Source: Curtobacterium sp. MCPF17_052 (lineage in GTDB: Bacteria > Actinomycetota > Actinomycetes > Actinomycetales > Microbacteriaceae). Taken from it: a stretch of 64,000 nt of DNA. This document shows positions 25,394-34,026 of the stretch, one piece after another. Each line of letters starts with the position of its first letter. The first letter of the stretch is position 1. The DNA lies in assembly GCF_003234085.1 (NCBI RefSeq), contig NZ_QKSD01000011.1, positions 1 through 64,000 of the forward strand, in the 5' to 3' direction. Under the pieces are notes generated by a model. That model was given only the letters and a program-made list of their open reading frames with translations, was not told where the DNA came from and searched no databases. A program made the position numbers and the translations under genes.

Positions 25394-26259
25394 CGCTCGA
25401 TCAGCTCCCGGTAGCGCGCAGCCGTCCGCTGGACGACCTCGTCCGGCAGCACCGGCGGCGTGCCCGTGCGGTCCCAGTGCGCGCTGAGCCAGTCGCGCAC
25501 GATCTGCTTGTCGAAGGAGTCGGTGCGGTTGCCGGACTCGTACGCGGCGGCGTCCCAGTAGCGGCTGGAGTCGCTGGTCAGGACCTCGTCCGCGATGCGG
25601 ATGAGGCCGTCGGCATCGCGGCCGAACTCGAACTTCGTGTCCGCGATGACGACCCCGCGCTGCAGGGCGATCGCCGCCGCGTCGGAGTACACCGCGAGCG
25701 ACAGGTCCCGGAGGGCGGCGGCGTCGGCCGGCCCGACCAGTTCCTCAGTGCGCTCGAAGGAGATGTTCTCGTCGTGCTCGCCCTGCGGCGCCTTGTACGC
25801 CGGGGTGTAGATCGGTTCGGGCAGGCGGTCCCCGTTCGACAGGCCGGCGGGCAGTTCGACACCGCAGACGCTGCCGGACTCCTGGTACTCGGCCCAGCCG
25901 CTGCCCACCAGGTACCCGCGGACCACGCACTCGATCGGGAACATCCGGAGGGGCATGACGTGCATGGAGCGGGCTTCGACGTCGGCGGGCACCGGGGTCG
26001 TGGTCCCGCTCGGCGTGAGCAGGTGGTTCGGGACGTCGCGCAGCTGGCCGAACCAGAAGCGGGACAGCCGCGTCAGCAGTTCGCCCTTGCCGGGGATCGG
26101 CGGTTCGAGTGCGAAGTCGTACGCGCTGACCCGGTCCGAGGCCAGCAGCAGCAGCTCGGTGGCTCCGGCGACGTCGGCGGTGTCGGCCGGGACGTAGAGT
26201 TCGCGGACCTTGCCGGACGAGACGTGACGCCAGCCCTCGACGACGGGTGCGGTGCTCAT
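25381..26259 (-). CDS. purC: SAICAR synthetase
   Basis: Phosphoribosylaminoimidazole-succinocarboxamide synthase, 292 residues, joining CAIR and aspartate with ATP. Motifs seen are S-S-G-K-V-R-E-L-Y (ATP), the block D-R-V-S-A-Y-D, P-I-E-C-V-V-R-G-Y, and A-D-T-K-F-E-F-G. The ATG overlaps the purD stop (ATGA), so purD-purC is an operon. Confidence 0.97.
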   Translation of the reverse strand: MSTAPVVEGWRHVSSGKVRELYVPADTADVAGATELLLLASDRVSAYDFALEPPIPGKGELLTRLSRFWFGQLRDVPNHLLTPSGTTTPVPADVEARSMHVMPLRMFPIECVVRGYLVGSGWAEYQESGSVCGVELPAGLSNGDRLPEPIYTPAYKAPQGEHDENISFERTEELVGPADAAALRDLSLAVYSDAAAIALQRGVVIADTKFEFGRDADGLIRIADEVLTSDSSRYWDAAAYESGNRTDSFDKQIVRDWLSAHWDRTGTPPVLPDEVVQRTAARYRELIERLGA

Positions 26260-27539
26260 CGGACGACCTTCGTGGCGATGTCAGTGCGGAACTGGCCGCC
26301 GGGCAGGGTGATGTCGTGCAGCCCCGCGTACGCGCGGTCGCGGGCCTGCGCGAAGTCTGACCCGGTCGCGACGACGCTCAGGACGCGTCCGCCGGTGGCG
26401 ACGAGGTCCCCGTCGAGGGTTCCGGTCGCCGCATGCAGGACCGCGACACCGTCGCGGGCGTTCGCGTCGTCGACCCCGGTGATGACCCGACCGGTGACCG
26501 GGTTCTCCGGGTAGCCCTCGCTCGCCAGGACGACGGTGACCGCTACCTGGTCGCGGAACTCCGGCCGCGGGGTGCTGTCGAGCTGCCCGGTCGCCGCTGC
26601 CAGCAGCAGGCCGCTCAGCGGGGTCGCCAGGCGGGGGAGGACGACCTGGGTCTCCGGGTCGCCGAACCGGGCGTTGAACTCGATGACGCGGACACCCTGC
26701 TCGGTCACGATGAGCCCGCAGTAGAGCAGCCCGACGAACGGCGTGCCCTCGTGCTCGAGCCGGCGGACGGTCGGCAGTGCGACGAGCTCGGAGACCTCGT
26801 CCACGAAGGCCTGCTCGGAGCCCCAGCGCTCGTCGAGCCACGGCAGCGGCGAGTACGCGCCCATGCCACCGGTGTTCGGTCCCAGGTCGCCGTCGCCCAG
26901 GCGCTTGTAGTCCTGTGCAGGAGAGAGCGGCCGGACGTCGTGCCCGTCGCTGAGGAAGAACAGCGACACCTCTTCGCCGTCGAGGAACTCCTCCACCACG
27001 ACGTGACCGTGCTGCAACCAGTAGGTCGCGTGGTCGAGCGCCGCCTGCCGGTCCTCGGTCACCAGGACGCCCTTGCCGGCTGCCAGCCCGTCGGCCTTCA
27101 CGACGTACGGGGCTCCGAGGTCGTCGAGCGCCGCCGCGGCTTGTGCCACCGTGCCGGCGTACACGGGGCGCCCGGTCGGGACCCCGGCCTCGGCCATGAT
27201 CCGCTTGGCGAACGCCTTCGAGCCCTCGAGCTGCGCGGCGGCCTTGCCCGGACCGAAGACCGGGATGCCGCGGGTGCGCAGCGGGTCGGCGACACCGGCG
27301 ATGAGCGGGGCCTCGGGGCCGACGACGACCAGGTCGACGTCGTTCTCGAACGCGTACTCCGCGACGAGGGCGCCGTTCGACGGGTCGAGCGACACCGTCT
27401 CGACGTCGGCGGCGATGCCGGCGTTGCCGGGTGCGGCGGTGATGACGTGGCCGCCGCCCGGGGACGCGGCGTTCTCCGCCAGGAGAGCCGTGATGATCGC
27501 GTGCTCGCGGGCACCGGAACCGAGGACGAGGATTCGCAC
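26256..27539 (-). CDS. purD: Phosphoribosylamine-glycine ligase
   Basis: GAR synthetase of 427 residues, an ATP-grasp enzyme joining phosphoribosylamine and glycine in purine synthesis. It has the N-terminal V-L-G-S-G-A-R-E-H-A, the ATP-grasp stretch Y-V-V-K-A-D-G-L-A-A-G-K-G-V, and N-A-R-F-G-D-P-E-T-Q near residue 300. On the minus strand TAGGGT ends six bases before the GTG, indicating a leaderless purDC mRNA. Confidence 0.97.
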   Translation of the reverse strand: MRILVLGSGAREHAIITALLAENAASPGGGHVITAAPGNAGIAADVETVSLDPSNGALVAEYAFENDVDLVVVGPEAPLIAGVADPLRTRGIPVFGPGKAAAQLEGSKAFAKRIMAEAGVPTGRPVYAGTVAQAAAALDDLGAPYVVKADGLAAGKGVLVTEDRQAALDHATYWLQHGHVVVEEFLDGEEVSLFFLSDGHDVRPLSPAQDYKRLGDGDLGPNTGGMGAYSPLPWLDERWGSEQAFVDEVSELVALPTVRRLEHEGTPFVGLLYCGLIVTEQGVRVIEFNARFGDPETQVVLPRLATPLSGLLLAAATGQLDSTPRPEFRDQVAVTVVLASEGYPENPVTGRVITGVDDANARDGVAVLHAATGTLDGDLVATGGRVLSVVATGSDFAQARDRAYAGLHDITLPGGQFRTDIATKVVR

Positions 27540-27596
27540 CCGATCACCCTACCGAGCCCGACTCGCCGCCCGCAGTGCACCGGCTAGCCTGTGGAG

Positions 27597-27956
27597 ATGC
27601 CGCCGAGGACGATCGAAGACGCCGTCGGCCGGGCTGCCCTGGACGCCGTGACCGCCGGTGCGACGGACCGCACCTCGGTCGCGACCGCCGTCCGCTGGAC
27701 CCTGCAGCGCCTGGCCGAGGACGTGCCCGGCAACAGCGTCGAGGTCCGGGTCCCGCCGTTCGCCGCCGTGCAGGCCGTGCCCGGCCCCCGACACACCCGT
27801 GGCACCCCGCCGAACGTCGTCGAGACCGACCCGACGACCTGGCTCGCGCTCGCCACCGGTCGGCTGCGCTGGGACGACCCGGACAGCGCGCGCCGCGTCA
27901 GTGCCTCCGGGTCACGGGCGGACCTCGCCGCGTTCCTGCCGGTCCGCCTGCCCTGA
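27597..27956 (+). CDS. SCP_3-like sterol-carrier family protein
   Basis: A 119-residue protein resembling the bacterial sterol-carrier orthologue family (SCP_3), with V-P-P-F-A-A-V-Q, the segment V-E-T-D-P-T-T-W-L-A-L-A-T-G and the end S-G-S-R-A-D-L. It is presumed to bind a hydrophobic ligand; actinobacterial copies often lie beside purine genes, as here. TAGCCT ends six bases before the ATG. The last 45 bp overlap the convergent DUF4184 gene. Confidence 0.78.
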   Translation: MPPRTIEDAVGRAALDAVTAGATDRTSVATAVRWTLQRLAEDVPGNSVEVRVPPFAAVQAVPGPRHTRGTPPNVVETDPTTWLALATGRLRWDDPDSARRVSASGSRADLAAFLPVRLP

Positions 27957-28754
27957 CGGTTCCGCTGCCCGCGCCCTCCGGACCAGCAGCAGCACGAGCG
28001 CCCCGGCGGCCAGCGTCACCGCGACCGTCGGCGGCAGGACGAACGCCTCGCGGACGACGACCGTCCCGACGCCACCGCCGCGGCCGAGGCCCGACCCCGC
28101 GGTGACCAGCGCGACCAGCAGGACGGCGGCGAGGGCGACGACGGGGGTGATGCGGGCCTCCCGTCCGGTGTGGTCCGGTGCGACCGGTGCGCTGACCGGC
28201 CTGGAGGCCCGCCCCGCGCCCGCCACGTCGGTCGCGGTCCGCGCGTGGCGCGCCCACCGCAGGAGCAGGACGAGGAGCAGGAGCAGGCCGCCCGCACTCG
28301 AGGCGTCCTGGACGAGGGAGTACACCGGGTGGCCGCCGACCTCCGACCGGAGCGCCGACACGTGCAGGACGACCCAGCCGTGCGGGTGCGAGAGGGCGTC
28401 CCAGACGATGTGCGTCACGCTCCCGAGCACGCAGGCGACCACGACGAGCGGGACCCGCGACGGCGGGACCCGCTCGGGCCGGTCCCAGCCGGGTAGCTGC
28501 GCGCGGTACCGGGACGGCAGGACCGGGGTCCACGCGGGCCGGACGAGGTACCACCACGCGGCGAGCACGACCAGCGACACCACGAGGTCGATCGTGACGA
28601 CACCGAGCCACGAGTGCGTGAAGCCGTACGGCGGCAGCGCGGGCACGAAGAGCACGGCGTCGGGGGCCATCGAGCCGACCGCGACCGCCGCGACGGGCAG
28701 GGCGGAGCGGCGGAACGGCAGCGCGACGACCGCGTGGCTGATGGTGAACGGCAC
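27912..28754 (-). CDS. DUF4184 family membrane protein
   Basis: A 280-residue polytopic membrane protein matching DUF4184: it starts V-P-F-T-I-S-H-A-V-V-A-L-P, continues with V-G-S-M-A-P-D and carries His residues in G-S-V-T-H-I-V-W-D. The His/Asp pattern recalls YdjM-type membrane metal-dependent hydrolases, but activity is unproven. The GTG start at 28754 matches the family start. Its 3' end overlaps the convergent SCP-like gene. Confidence 0.8.
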   Translation of the reverse strand: MPFTISHAVVALPFRRSALPVAAVAVGSMAPDAVLFVPALPPYGFTHSWLGVVTIDLVVSLVVLAAWWYLVRPAWTPVLPSRYRAQLPGWDRPERVPPSRVPLVVVACVLGSVTHIVWDALSHPHGWVVLHVSALRSEVGGHPVYSLVQDASSAGGLLLLLVLLLRWARHARTATDVAGAGRASRPVSAPVAPDHTGREARITPVVALAAVLLVALVTAGSGLGRGGGVGTVVVREAFVLPPTVAVTLAAGALVLLLVRRARAAEPSGQADRQERGEVRP

Positions 28755-28842
28755 CCGTCGAGCCTGGCGGGCAGCGGGACGCGAGCACATCAGCCGGAAG
28801 GCGGAGACACGGGCCGCGTCTGGCCGGTACCGGCGGGAATTA

Positions 28843-28855
28843 GGTAGGTCCTACC
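28843..28855. promoter_or_regulatory. GGTAGG-T-CCTACC dyad
   Basis: This is a perfect 13-bp dyad in the intergenic region, 88 bp upstream of the DUF4184 start. A very similar GGTAG-TC-CTACC lies in front of peptide A (14972-14983). No regulator is known; a shared one is speculative. Confidence 0.35.
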
Positions 28856-29058
28856 GATGTGGACCGTGTACCTGCTTCTCTAGCCTTGCTGAAGCCGCCG
28901 GGATTCGGACCCGACCCGAACGGGTCCGAACCCGGCGACGTACGCAACGCTACGCGAAACCAGGCGCACTGTGTCAACGAGGACGGCGAGTCGTGCTGCA
29001 ACCCGCAACTTCTTGCGGTCGATCCGTCGCGCCCGGACGCGGGCGGAATCCTCCGGAC

Positions 29059-29088
29059 GGTGACGGTGACGGTGACGGTGACGGTGAC
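29059..29088. repeat. GGTGAC hexanucleotide repeat
   Basis: Five perfect GGTGAC units are followed by the degenerate GGTGGC-GGCGAC. They lie in the 509-bp gene-free stretch 28755-29263, which otherwise holds the 28843 dyad and the 29141 palindromic element. I see no gene there. Confidence 0.9.
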
Positions 29089-29140
29089 GGTGGCGGCGAC
29101 CGCGTCGGCGCCTGTCGCCCCGGTACGCCGCCGACCGGGC

Positions 29141-29225
29141 GAAACGCCGCCGACCGCGCGAGACGCCGCAGGATCAGGAGGCGTCTCACGCACACCGGGG
29201 TGTCTCGCGAACACGGGGGCGTCTC
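29141..29225. repeat. Nested GAGACGCC/GGCGTCTC palindrome, copy 2
   Basis: GAAACGCC at 29141 and GAGACGCC at 29160 face GGCGTCTC at 29180 and GGTGTCTC at 29199, again with 19-20-19 spacing. A further GGCGTCTC follows at 29218, another 19 bases on. It lies 40 bp after the end of the LuxR-family gene and could terminate it. Confidence 0.85.
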
Positions 29226-29263
29226 GCACACACGCGCACGTCCCGCGGCGGACAGCCGTCGGC

Positions 29264-31852
29264 TCAGACCATCTCGGCGAGCTCGGACCGCGCACGCAGG
29301 TCCCACTTCGAGAACACCCGCGACATGTGGGCGTCGATCGTCCGCACCGACAGTCCGAGGTGCTCCGCGATCCGTCGGTTCGAGAACCCCTGCGCCGCGA
29401 GCTGGGCGACCTCGTACTCGCGCTTCGTCAGCGGCTGCGTCCGTCGACCGGCCGTCACCGCCATCCCGCACGCGGCGAGGTCCGCCTGGGCGCTGGCGAT
29501 CCACCCGCGGTCGCCCGAGCGCAGCGCGTCGGCGTACTGGGTGATCGCGTTCGCGAGGGGTCCGTCGACGCGGCCCGCGGCGTCCTGCAGGCGGTCGAGC
29601 GACGCCGTGGTGTCCCGACCGGCCGCGATGTCCATCACGTAGTGCAGGGCCTGGCCGTAGAGCACGTGCGTCCAGGCGCCCGACGCGGTGCCACGGGCGA
29701 TGAGCTCGTCCGCGCGGTACAGCCCGGCCGGGTTGCCGAGCAGCGCCTCGGACCAGGCGATCGTCATCTCGATCTGGGCGCCGAGGATCCGCATGGCCCG
29801 CAGGGGAGTGGTCCGCGCCCGCTCGACGGACTCGGCGGCGGCGTCGCTCATGCCCGCGTACGCCTGCGACATCGCCAGGCGCGACCAGGCGTAGGCGGCG
29901 AACCCGCCCGGGTCGTCGACCGCGTACCGCTCGCAGGCGGCCGTGAACGCGGTGACCGCGTCGGACCACCGGCGCTGCCCGAGGGCCTGGTTGCCGATGC
30001 CGAACAGCTCGAGGGTGAAGTCGTACTTGAGGAACGGGTCCGACCGGCTGACCGGCACCTGGGTCACCATCTCGGCGATGTCGCCGCGCCAGACCTGCAC
30101 CTGGTGCATGACCGAGACGATCTCGCCGACGCTCCACGGCGAGTCCTCGAGGTGCACGGCGGCCGTGGCCAGACTCGCCTGCGCCAGCCGCAGGGCGTCG
30201 TCGAGTCGCCCGCCGGTGCCCAGGGCGGCCACGGCGCACGCCGCGATCGGCAGGAAGGACCGCGGGATCGTGGGCGCGTGCAGGACGCCGATGCGCTCGA
30301 TCTCCTCGCGGACCTCGGCGAAGTCACCGCCCCAGCCCAGGTGCGACAGGCGCAGGACGCGCAGCTGTTCGACGGTTTCCGGGCCCACGAACTGCATCGC
30401 GACCTCGGTCAGCGCGACGGCCGCGGCGGCGTCGTCGTCGTGGAACTGCCGGAGGTTCGCGAGGGTCTCGCACGCCTCGACCACGGCGACGTCGTCGACC
30501 GCCACCCCGGAGGTCACCAGACCCCAGGCCGCTTCGGCGTCGAGCCGGCCGGCCTCGCGCCCGCTGCTGTACCCGTGGGCCAGGGACCGCAGGCAGTGGG
30601 TCCGCACCCGGTCGGTCGGGGTGAGGCCGGCGTCCGGGCCCGCGCTGAGCGCCGCGGTCGTCAGGGTGATGGCGCTCTCGTGCTCCTGCAGGCCACCGGC
30701 GACCCGGGCCGCGTCGAGCAGTTGGTCCACCGGCGGCACGATGCCGCACTCCAGCGCCCAGAGGGTCGAGCGGAGCCGGGCTGCCGGCGGCGCTCCCTCG
30801 GGACGGTCGGTGCGGAACGCGTTCGCCCGGGCGAACAGGGCGGTGCGTCGGGCCACGGGCACCAGGGCGCGGACGACCTCACCGACCAGCGGGTGCGAGG
30901 ACCGTGCGACCGGACTGCCGGTGTCGGTCGAGTCGATCCGGACGAAGCCGAGCCCCACCGTGCGGTCAAGGTCGCGCCCGTCCGCCAGGGCGATCAGCCG
31001 GGACAGCGGGATCGGTTCGGCCAGGGCGACGATCTCCACGACGTCACGCAGGTCTCCCGGCAGTGCCCCGAGCTCGGTGCTGTACATGTCGGCCAGGCTC
31101 AGCGACGCCGTCACCCGGCCGCGCCAGTACCAGCTGAGGGCGGTGTGCTCCAGCGCGCCGGAGGACAGTCCGGCCCGGACGACCTCGCGCAGGTACAGCG
31201 GGTTGCCCTGCGTCGCGCGGTGCACCTGCTCCACCGATGCCGGTTCGAGCGGGGCCCCGAGGGCGGACTCGACGAGGGACGAGGTCTCGGCCAGGTCGAG
31301 CGGTTCCAGGTCGATGCGCTCGAGCAGGTCGTCCTGCCACAGCGCACGCAGGGGTTCGGCGAGTGCGGTGAAGTCCCGGCAGGTCAGGACGAGCCGCGCG
31401 TGTTGGTCACGGACGAGCCAGGCGACGTAGCGGGCCGAGAGCGTGTCGAGCAGGTCGGCGTCGTCGACCCGCAGGAGCAGGTCCCGGCCCTCCGCCTCGG
31501 CCGCGTCACGCAGGCGTGCCTCGGCGGGGACGGGTTCGGTCAGGTCGTCGCCCAGGACGTCCCCGAAACGGTCGGACACCGCGCCGAAGGGCATCGACGA
31601 CCCGGAGGCGACCGCGGTGATCGGCACGACGAGCGGGTCCGCGTCACGCTCCTGCGCGGCGACCCGGTCGGTGACCCGGGCCGCGACGGTGGTCTTGCCG
31701 AGCCCGGCGGTCCCGACCAGGGCGACGCTCCAGCGGTGTTCCCCGACGACGGCGACGGCCCGGTCCTCTTCGTGCCGGGTCATCACCGGCCAGGACAGGC
31801 GGGCGGGTGCGGTCGTCGGACGGCGGTCGCTCGACGCGGTCCCGTCGACCAT
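29264..31852 (-). CDS. LuxR-family regulator with N-terminal AAA ATPase (LAL-like)
   Basis: An 862-residue transcription factor of the large-ATP-binding LuxR type. Walker A GTAGLGKT is at residues 47-54, a Walker-B-like LLLRVDDADLL follows near 160, a long helical repeat region fills the middle, and the C-terminal LuxR HTH has T-K-R-E-Y-E-V-A-Q-L-A-A-Q-G-F-S-N-R-R-I-A. Such proteins sense an unknown inducer through the repeat domain. No target operon is adjacent. The start has GGAGG at Shine-Dalgarno distance. Confidence 0.9.
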   Translation of the reverse strand: MVDGTASSDRRPTTAPARLSWPVMTRHEEDRAVAVVGEHRWSVALVGTAGLGKTTVAARVTDRVAAQERDADPLVVPITAVASGSSMPFGAVSDRFGDVLGDDLTEPVPAEARLRDAAEAEGRDLLLRVDDADLLDTLSARYVAWLVRDQHARLVLTCRDFTALAEPLRALWQDDLLERIDLEPLDLAETSSLVESALGAPLEPASVEQVHRATQGNPLYLREVVRAGLSSGALEHTALSWYWRGRVTASLSLADMYSTELGALPGDLRDVVEIVALAEPIPLSRLIALADGRDLDRTVGLGFVRIDSTDTGSPVARSSHPLVGEVVRALVPVARRTALFARANAFRTDRPEGAPPAARLRSTLWALECGIVPPVDQLLDAARVAGGLQEHESAITLTTAALSAGPDAGLTPTDRVRTHCLRSLAHGYSSGREAGRLDAEAAWGLVTSGVAVDDVAVVEACETLANLRQFHDDDAAAAVALTEVAMQFVGPETVEQLRVLRLSHLGWGGDFAEVREEIERIGVLHAPTIPRSFLPIAACAVAALGTGGRLDDALRLAQASLATAAVHLEDSPWSVGEIVSVMHQVQVWRGDIAEMVTQVPVSRSDPFLKYDFTLELFGIGNQALGQRRWSDAVTAFTAACERYAVDDPGGFAAYAWSRLAMSQAYAGMSDAAAESVERARTTPLRAMRILGAQIEMTIAWSEALLGNPAGLYRADELIARGTASGAWTHVLYGQALHYVMDIAAGRDTTASLDRLQDAAGRVDGPLANAITQYADALRSGDRGWIASAQADLAACGMAVTAGRRTQPLTKREYEVAQLAAQGFSNRRIAEHLGLSVRTIDAHMSRVFSKWDLRARSELAEMV

Positions 31853-31956
31853 CGCGCACCTCCGTCCTCGATACTGCTCGGTAGTGGACCATCATCTCGC
31901 GTCCAGCGGACGAACTGCCGGGCGTGGCTCCTCCCAAGGTGGGGGACAATGGGGAC

Positions 31957-32400
31957 GTGAGCAACACCGATCGACCCGATGAGCGCCCGGTGCCGGCGCC
32001 CAACGCGGTGACCAGCCCGGACCAGGTCACCATCCGGCGCGCCCCCCGCTTCAGCGTCTTCATCCTCGGCGGGGCGGTCCTCGGCTTCTTGGTGACGGTG
32101 GTCGTCGTCGCGCTCACGATGAGCATCGACCGGGGGGACCAGCAGGAGACCACCGGCTTCGCGGGGCTCGTCGGCTACTTCAGCCTGTACGGCATCTCGA
32201 TCGGCATGCTCGTCGGTGCCGTCATCGCCGTGGTGCTCGACCAGGTCTCGTCCCGCCGTGCAGCCCGGCTGACGGCCGAGCGCGTTGCGGTCGACCCGGC
32301 ACCCGAGACCGTCGACGGCGAGCTCGAGGAGCACGGGGCCCCGGACGTCCGGACCGCGACCGATCCGGCCCCCGACGACCAGGTACAGCCGGAGCGCTGA
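31957..32400 (+). CDS. Hypothetical two-TM membrane protein
   Basis: A 147-residue protein with two helices (VFILGGAVLGFLVTVVVVAL and YFSLYGISIGMLVGAVIAVV) and charged ends. The family is unknown to me. GACAAT ends six bases before the GTG, so leaderless translation is likely; upstream in-frame starts would be longer than the transcript. It is convergent with purF, with a strong hairpin between them. Confidence 0.72.
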   Translation: MSNTDRPDERPVPAPNAVTSPDQVTIRRAPRFSVFILGGAVLGFLVTVVVVALTMSIDRGDQQETTGFAGLVGYFSLYGISIGMLVGAVIAVVLDQVSSRRAARLTAERVAVDPAPETVDGELEEHGAPDVRTATDPAPDDQVQPER

Positions 32401-32427
32401 GGCTGCGGTCGCAGACGCGACCCGAGA

Positions 32428-32473
32428 ACGGACTGGAGGCCCGTCACCAGGTGGTGACGGGCCTCCAGTCCGT
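32428..32473. terminator. Bidirectional hairpin terminator
   Basis: The 21-bp arms 32428-32448 and 32453-32473 are perfectly complementary with loop AGGT, between the convergent two-TM protein gene and purF. The stem contains CTGGAGGCCCGTCACC. Confidence 0.9.
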
Positions 32474-32497
32474 TCCGTGCGGACGTCCGCAGCGGCG

Positions 32498-33955
32498 TCA
32501 GCTGAGCTGGTTCGCCTCGACCCAGGCGAGGTACTCCGGCGACACCGAGCCGGTCACGTACTCGCCGGTGAAGCAGCTCATCTCGAGGTCCGTGACGTCG
32601 GAGCCCTCGATGATCGCGTCGCGCATGTCCCCGATCTCCTGGTAGATCAGGTGATCGCTGCCCAGGACGCGGTTGATCTCGGGGATCTTCCGGTCGTGGG
32701 CGATGAGCTCGGCGCGGGTCGGCATGTTGATGCCGTACACGTGCGGGAACCGGACAGGCGGCGCGGCGCTCGTGAAGGTGACCTCGTTCGCGCCGGCGGC
32801 TCGCGCCATCTCGACGATCTCACGGCTCGTCGTGCCACGCACGATGGAGTCGTCGACGATCAGGATGTTCTTGCCCTTGAACTCGGACGACATCGCGTTG
32901 AGCTTCTGACGGACCGATCGCTTGCGCTCCGCCTGCCCCGGCATGATGAACGTCCGGCCGACGTAGCGGTTCTTGTAGAAGCCCTCGCGGTACTCGATGC
33001 CGAGCTTCTGCGCGACCTGCATCGCTGCGGGCCGGCTGGAGTCCGGGATCGGCATCACGACGTCGATGTCACCGGTCGGGGCGTACTGCTCGATCGTGTC
33101 CGCCAGGCGGTTGCCCAGGCGCAGACGGGCGTCGTAGACGGAGATGCCGTTCATCACCGAGTCGGGACGGGCCAGGTAGACGTACTCGAACGAGCACGGG
33201 ACCAGGCGCGGGTCCTTCGCACACTGCCGGGCGTGCATCGTGCCGTCCATCTCGATGAAGACGGCCTCACCCGGGGCGACGTCGCGGACGATGTCGTAGC
33301 CGCCGGACTCCAGCACCAGGGACTCGGACGCGACGACCCACTCGCTCTTGCCGGCGTCGTCGAACCTGTGGCCGAGGATGAGCGGCCGGATGCCGTACGG
33401 GTCGCGGAACGCCAGCAGGCCGTGACCCGCGATCGTCGCGATCGTGGCGTACGACCCCTCGACCCGCTCGTGCACGCGCTCGACCGCGTCGAACACCTGC
33501 CCGGGGTCCAGGTGGGTGCCGCGGACCTGGCCCTGCAGCTCGTGCGCCAGCACGTTCACGAGCAGTTCGGTGTCCGAGGTCGTGTTGAGGTGCCGACGGT
33601 CGATGTCGAACAGCTCGCGGGTGAGTTCCCGCGTGTTCGTCAGGTTGCCGTTGTGCACGAGGACGATGCCGTACGGCGCGTTCACGTAGAACGGCTGGGC
33701 CTCTTCCTCGTTCGCGGCGGCTCCGCGTGTGGCGTACCGGACGTGGCCGAGGCCCATCGTCCCGAGGAGTGCACGCATGTCACGGGTGCGGAACCCCTCG
33801 CGCACGTGACCGCGGGTCTTGTGCATGTGGTGCACGTGACCGTCGACCGTGGCGATGCCCGTGGAGTCCTGTCCCCGGTGTTGCAGCAGGAGCAGTGCGT
33901 CGTAGATGGATTGGTTTGCTGGCCCCTGATTGACGAGGCCGACGATGCCGCACAT
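32498..33955 (-). CDS. purF: Amidophosphoribosyltransferase
   Basis: First committed enzyme of purine synthesis (PRPP plus glutamine to phosphoribosylamine), 485 residues. It starts M-C-G-I-V-G, so Cys2 becomes the N-terminal nucleophile after Met removal, with no long propeptide. The PRPP motif ILIVDDSIVRGTTS lies near residue 350. It is divergent from purM with 71 bp between the start codons and has GGAG upstream. Confidence 0.97.
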   Translation of the reverse strand: MCGIVGLVNQGPANQSIYDALLLLQHRGQDSTGIATVDGHVHHMHKTRGHVREGFRTRDMRALLGTMGLGHVRYATRGAAANEEEAQPFYVNAPYGIVLVHNGNLTNTRELTRELFDIDRRHLNTTSDTELLVNVLAHELQGQVRGTHLDPGQVFDAVERVHERVEGSYATIATIAGHGLLAFRDPYGIRPLILGHRFDDAGKSEWVVASESLVLESGGYDIVRDVAPGEAVFIEMDGTMHARQCAKDPRLVPCSFEYVYLARPDSVMNGISVYDARLRLGNRLADTIEQYAPTGDIDVVMPIPDSSRPAAMQVAQKLGIEYREGFYKNRYVGRTFIMPGQAERKRSVRQKLNAMSSEFKGKNILIVDDSIVRGTTSREIVEMARAAGANEVTFTSAAPPVRFPHVYGINMPTRAELIAHDRKIPEINRVLGSDHLIYQEIGDMRDAIIEGSDVTDLEMSCFTGEYVTGSVSPEYLAWVEANQLS

Positions 33956-34026
33956 GCGCGGAGTGCTCCAGACCGTAGGATCGGGTGGTACCGAACAAGT
34001 CTGCCATGCCCCGCGGAGGACGACGT

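Noticed and set aside
28859..31960. 1033-codon plus-strand open frame starting near the GGTGAC repeats
   Set aside because: Opposite the LuxR-family gene, low-complexity composition and no recognisable domain.
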